Shown piece by piece: positions 6,669 to 8,812 of a stretch of 8,812 bases of DNA (within the stretch, counting starts at the first letter, position 1; every line of letters begins with the position of its first letter). The DNA comes from Bifidobacterium breve. Its GTDB lineage: Bacteria > Actinomycetota > Acidimicrobiia > IMCC26256. The translations under genes were made by a program, and so were the position numbers. A model generated the notes under the pieces. That model was not told the origin of the DNA, searched no databases, and saw only the letters and a program-made list of their open reading frames with translations. Where the stretch lies: assembly GCA_945907055.1 (NCBI GenBank), contig CAMDSG010000068.1:1-8812 (forward strand), written 5' to 3'.

Positions 6669-7895
6669 TCATCCGGTATCCCTAAGATCGGGTGGTGCTC
6701 GCCAGTCCCAGCGAGCCTCCGAGACGACTGGAGTCTCCCCACTACCGCCCCCACCTACTCGCTTGATGAGCCTGTATCCGTCATGTGTTTTCTCTAGGTG
6801 ATGACGTTTACATAGCTGCACGAGGTTCTCGAGGGATGCGGGGCCACCCTCAGCGAAGGGCACGATGTGATCTATCTCTAGACCCATCGTCATATCGCAT
6901 GTTGGTACCTGGCAGAGACGATCACGCTCTTCAACCGCAGTGCGCAGTTTTGCTGGTAATGCGCACCCCATGTGAGCGATTGTTCTTATGTCGGTGCCAT
7001 CGAGAATGAGGAGTTTTAAGAATGCTTCGCCTAAATACGCTGTCGCAGTCGCTACCGGTATCGGACCTACTCCGGCGATCTCGCAGACCTCGCCATTCTC
7101 AGTACGTCCACGCTTGAGTGCATCTAAGTCGACTCGAATATTCATAACAACGTTAGGTCGAGTCGTTTTTGCGCCGCTCTCGCTGGAGTGCTTGGTGGTC
7201 ACCTTCTCGCAGAGTGCCATTAGAGGGTCAGCTGCGTAGGCCTCGGGTGTCGCATGCTCGCCACTATTACGTGAGGCCTTAAAGCTCTCGTCTTGTAATG
7301 GTTTGAGTGCCGCCAGAACAAGCGCACCATTAGCAACTGTCATTTGTGCCTTTAAATTGAAGGCACCGTCTTGGTCGGTCCATGTTTTTAAGGAACGGTT
7401 CTTATGTATCCGCTTATGACGTGAGGCCTCATCTGTGGCGGCTCCTATTACGCGTGATGCTTCATCGCGAAGGGTTCGCACTGTCGAGGATTTAGCAAGG
7501 TTTAAGAGGCGTTCCTCTGCATGTGGCTCTGCCGTAGCACCACGTGCTACCTCTACGGCCTGGGCGGTAGAGATCTTTCCAAAGCTCATAGCCTCCGCAG
7601 TCTGAGGGAGATGACTTAATTGATCGGCAAGTATCACCACGGCTTGTGCTTCATAGATCGGAGTACCGGTATGGAGCGCTACCCACTCTGACGAGTTTTT
7701 AGAGCCTCCAACACGCCAGGACTCTGTTGCACCGACTCGCCCGATGGCAGAGGTGCGAAGACCATCGATTACACGACGTGCATCCTCTGAGATCCGAACC
7801 AGATCGGCGGCTGATTTCCCGTCGATCACGTCGACATCGATACGTGAGGAGGCTTCTCGGAGTTGGCTAACTATGTCTTTAAGTTTATCGAACAT
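6669..7895 (-). CDS. DUF222/HNH endonuclease domain protein (13E12 repeat family), SOS-controlled
   Basis: The 408-residue product has a long, mostly helical N-terminal DUF222 region (about 10-310) and a C-terminal HNH nuclease motif. The motif reads EIDHIVPFAEGG-x-LENLVQLCKRHH, with H343, N357 and H366, and likely zinc ligands C328, C333 and C362. Proteins of this layout are abundant in actinobacteria and multicopy in mycobacteria (13E12 repeats); their cellular role is unsettled and a nuclease acting during DNA damage or a mobile-element origin are both proposed. The ATG at 7895 lies inside a LexA-type palindrome and fits a leaderless transcript. An in-frame TTG at 7925 would place the start upstream of the -10 element and is rejected. 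The gene has its own promoter and is unrelated in function to its neighbours. Nuclease residues look intact. Confidence 0.9.
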   Translation of the reverse strand: MFDKLKDIVSQLREASSRIDVDVIDGKSAADLVRISEDARRVIDGLRTSAIGRVGATESWRVGGSKNSSEWVALHTGTPIYEAQAVVILADQLSHLPQTAEAMSFGKISTAQAVEVARGATAEPHAEERLLNLAKSSTVRTLRDEASRVIGAATDEASRHKRIHKNRSLKTWTDQDGAFNLKAQMTVANGALVLAALKPLQDESFKASRNSGEHATPEAYAADPLMALCEKVTTKHSSESGAKTTRPNVVMNIRVDLDALKRGRTENGEVCEIAGVGPIPVATATAYLGEAFLKLLILDGTDIRTIAHMGCALPAKLRTAVEERDRLCQVPTCDMTMGLEIDHIVPFAEGGPASLENLVQLCKRHHLEKTHDGYRLIKRVGGGGSGETPVVSEARWDWRAPPDLRDTG

Positions 7896-7904
7896 ATGTT
7901 CGAT
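7887..7904. promoter_or_regulatory. LexA/SOS box, 18-bp perfect palindrome over the endonuclease start codon
   Basis: ATCGAACATATGTTCGAT is a perfect 18-bp palindrome. Its core TCGAAC-N4-GTTCGA equals the mycobacterial SOS-box consensus. On the minus strand the central ATG (7895-7893) is the predicted start codon, and the right half-site encodes Phe-Asp, residues 2 and 3. It overlaps the last two bases of the -10 element and the transcription start, the expected place for LexA repression. Several M. tuberculosis 13E12 genes are known to carry SOS boxes, so the association is established for the family. Confidence 0.88.
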
Positions 7905-7931
7905 TGTAATACAGGGGTGTGACAATTACAA
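7903..7931 (-). promoter_or_regulatory. Promoter of the HNH endonuclease gene, likely leaderless
   Basis: On the minus strand TTGTAA (7926-7931, four of six matches) is followed by a 17-bp spacer and TACAAT (7903-7908, five of six). Seven bases later comes the ATG at 7895, so transcription should begin at or next to the start codon. No ribosome-binding site is present, consistent with a leaderless mRNA, which actinobacteria use often. Confidence 0.75.
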
Positions 7932-7933
7932 GG

Positions 7934-7965
7934 AAAAATAAAGCCGATTTCAAATTATTCGGCCT
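7934..7965 (-). terminator. Rho-independent terminator of patD
   Basis: On the minus strand AGGCCGA (7965-7959) pairs with TCGGCTT (7947-7941) to form a seven-pair stem including one G-U pair, with an 11-base loop. It is followed by TATTTTT (7940-7934). It lies 35 bases after the patD stop and directly before the endonuclease promoter, separating the two transcription units. Confidence 0.7.
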
Positions 7966-7999
7966 GTCCAAATTTGGCCTACTGATCTTTGCTTAGTGT

Positions 8000-8812
8000 T
8001 TAGTGCTTAATCATTACGTGCTTTAACTCTGTGTAGTGCTCTATGGCATAGATCGACATGTCATTTCCATACCCCGATTGCTTGAAGCCTCCATGGGGCA
8101 TCTCGGAGACAATCGGTATGTGGTCGTTGACCCAGATGCAGCCAAATTGAAGGGCAGCGGTCATTCTCATCGCGCGCCCAACATCGCTAGTCCAGATACT
8201 TGCTGAGAGTCCGTAATCAATATCGTTGGCCCACGCGAGGGCGGTCTCTTCGTCAGTAAAACGCTGCACCGATACAACGGGTCCAAATACTTCGCGCTGC
8301 ACAATCTCGCTGTCTTGAGCAGGTCCGGCAATAACCGACGGAGAGTAGAAGAAGCCGGGGCGATCAATTGATGAACCACCGATGGTTAGTTCAGCACCTG
8401 CCTCGACCGCCCGTGCAACCATCCCCTCAACCCTTGCAAGTTGGTTCGCAGAGATGACTGGACCCATACCTGTTGCTTCGTCGAAGGGGTCTCCTGTAGA
8501 GATGCCAGCAACCGCGTCGGTTAAACCTGAGACAAAGTCGTCATAAATACCTGGCCCCGCCAAGATGCGGCAGGGTGCAGTGCAGTCTTGGCCAGAGTTG
8601 TAATAAGACATCTCGACTAAGCATGCGATCGCTGCCTCAATATCTGCATCGTCAAAAATTATTACTGGAGCCTTGCCGCCGAGTTCTAGATGGACGCGCT
8701 TGAGAGTCTCGGCTGCGGTGCGCGCAATTACTTTGCCCGTCTCAACGCTCCCAGTAAGCGAGACCATTGCGACCTTGGGGTGGCGAACAAGTGCATCGCC
8801 CGCCGTGCGGCC
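8000..8812 (-). CDS. patD: Gamma-aminobutyraldehyde dehydrogenase, C-terminal part (5' end outside window)
   Basis: The reading frame is open to the right edge, so the internal ATG at 8767 is not the start; 270 residues of an expected ~475 are visible. The sequence follows E. coli PatD closely: GRTAGD...HPKVAMVSLTGS, the catalytic glutamate in HLELGGKAP (visible residue 43), the nucleophilic cysteine in NSGQDC (visible residue 77, the correct 34-residue spacing), EVFGPVVSV, and the diagnostic tail SEMPHGGFKQSGYG-N-DMSIY...HVMIKH. The enzyme oxidises 4-aminobutanal to GABA with NAD+ in putrescine breakdown, the step after the class-III transaminase. A terminator follows. Other aminoaldehydes, such as betaine aldehyde, are possible substrates, but the tail favours PatD. 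Confidence 0.9.
   Translation of the reverse strand, partial: GRTAGDALVRHPKVAMVSLTGSVETGKVIARTAAETLKRVHLELGGKAPVIIFDDADIEAAIACLVEMSYYNSGQDCTAPCRILAGPGIYDDFVSGLTDAVAGISTGDPFDEATGMGPVISANQLARVEGMVARAVEAGAELTIGGSSIDRPGFFYSPSVIAGPAQDSEIVQREVFGPVVSVQRFTDEETALAWANDIDYGLSASIWTSDVGRAMRMTAALQFGCIWVNDHIPIVSEMPHGGFKQSGYGNDMSIYAIEHYTELKHVMIKH

Noticed and set aside
6528..6797. 89-codon plus-strand frame with a short hydrophobic stretch, starting in the bioA upstream gap
   Set aside because: It runs through the tandem repeat and antisense into the HNH gene; the hydrophobic part is too short and there is no supporting family or clear promoter.
7968..7977. Perfect palindrome CCAAATTTGG after patD
   Set aside because: It is short, AT-rich in the centre and outside the predicted terminator stem; it matches no operator I know.

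Overview
This is an 8.8-kb chromosomal window of ordinary bacterial metabolism, most likely from a moderate-GC actinobacterium. The evidence for that assignment is a 13E12-type (DUF222 plus HNH) endonuclease, an SOS box of the TCGAAC-N4-GTTCGA type used by actinobacteria and other Gram-positives, an actinobacterial-looking alanine dehydrogenase, and an Lrp / aminotransferase / PatD gene set typical of actinobacterial polyamine catabolism. A small csrA at the left edge suggests a flagellated relative. The genus cannot be fixed from the sequence.

Layout from left to right: csrA (75-263, +) meets everything else tail to tail. On the minus strand, read from right to left, the genes are patD (C-terminal 270 codons, running off the right edge), a DUF222/HNH endonuclease gene, a bioA-bioF-bioD operon, and an lrp-aminotransferase-ald operon. 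Genes within the two operons overlap by 1 or 4 nt (TAATG or ATGA), so translational coupling is likely. No gap between genes exceeds about 220 bases.

Function: the class-III aminotransferase and PatD can convert putrescine to 4-aminobutanal and then to GABA. If the acceptor is pyruvate, the alanine formed can be turned back to pyruvate and ammonia by Ald, and the Lrp-type regulator heads that operon. BioF, BioA and BioD cover the three steps from pimeloyl thioester to dethiobiotin; bioB is not in the window. The biotin operon and the endonuclease gene sit between patD and lrp, so the polyamine genes look split by an insertion.

The strongest non-coding signal is an 18-bp perfect palindrome (7887-7904) that matches a LexA/SOS box. 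It contains the ATG of the endonuclease gene and sits on a good promoter that would give a leaderless transcript. A second promoter, in front of lrp, has a CCCCT-N4-AGGGG dyad in its spacer and two 13-bp direct repeats 31 bp apart upstream. A perfect 2x13-bp tandem repeat and a short dyad lie in front of bioA. I see no wholly new system; the regulatory architecture and the gene order are the points worth checking.
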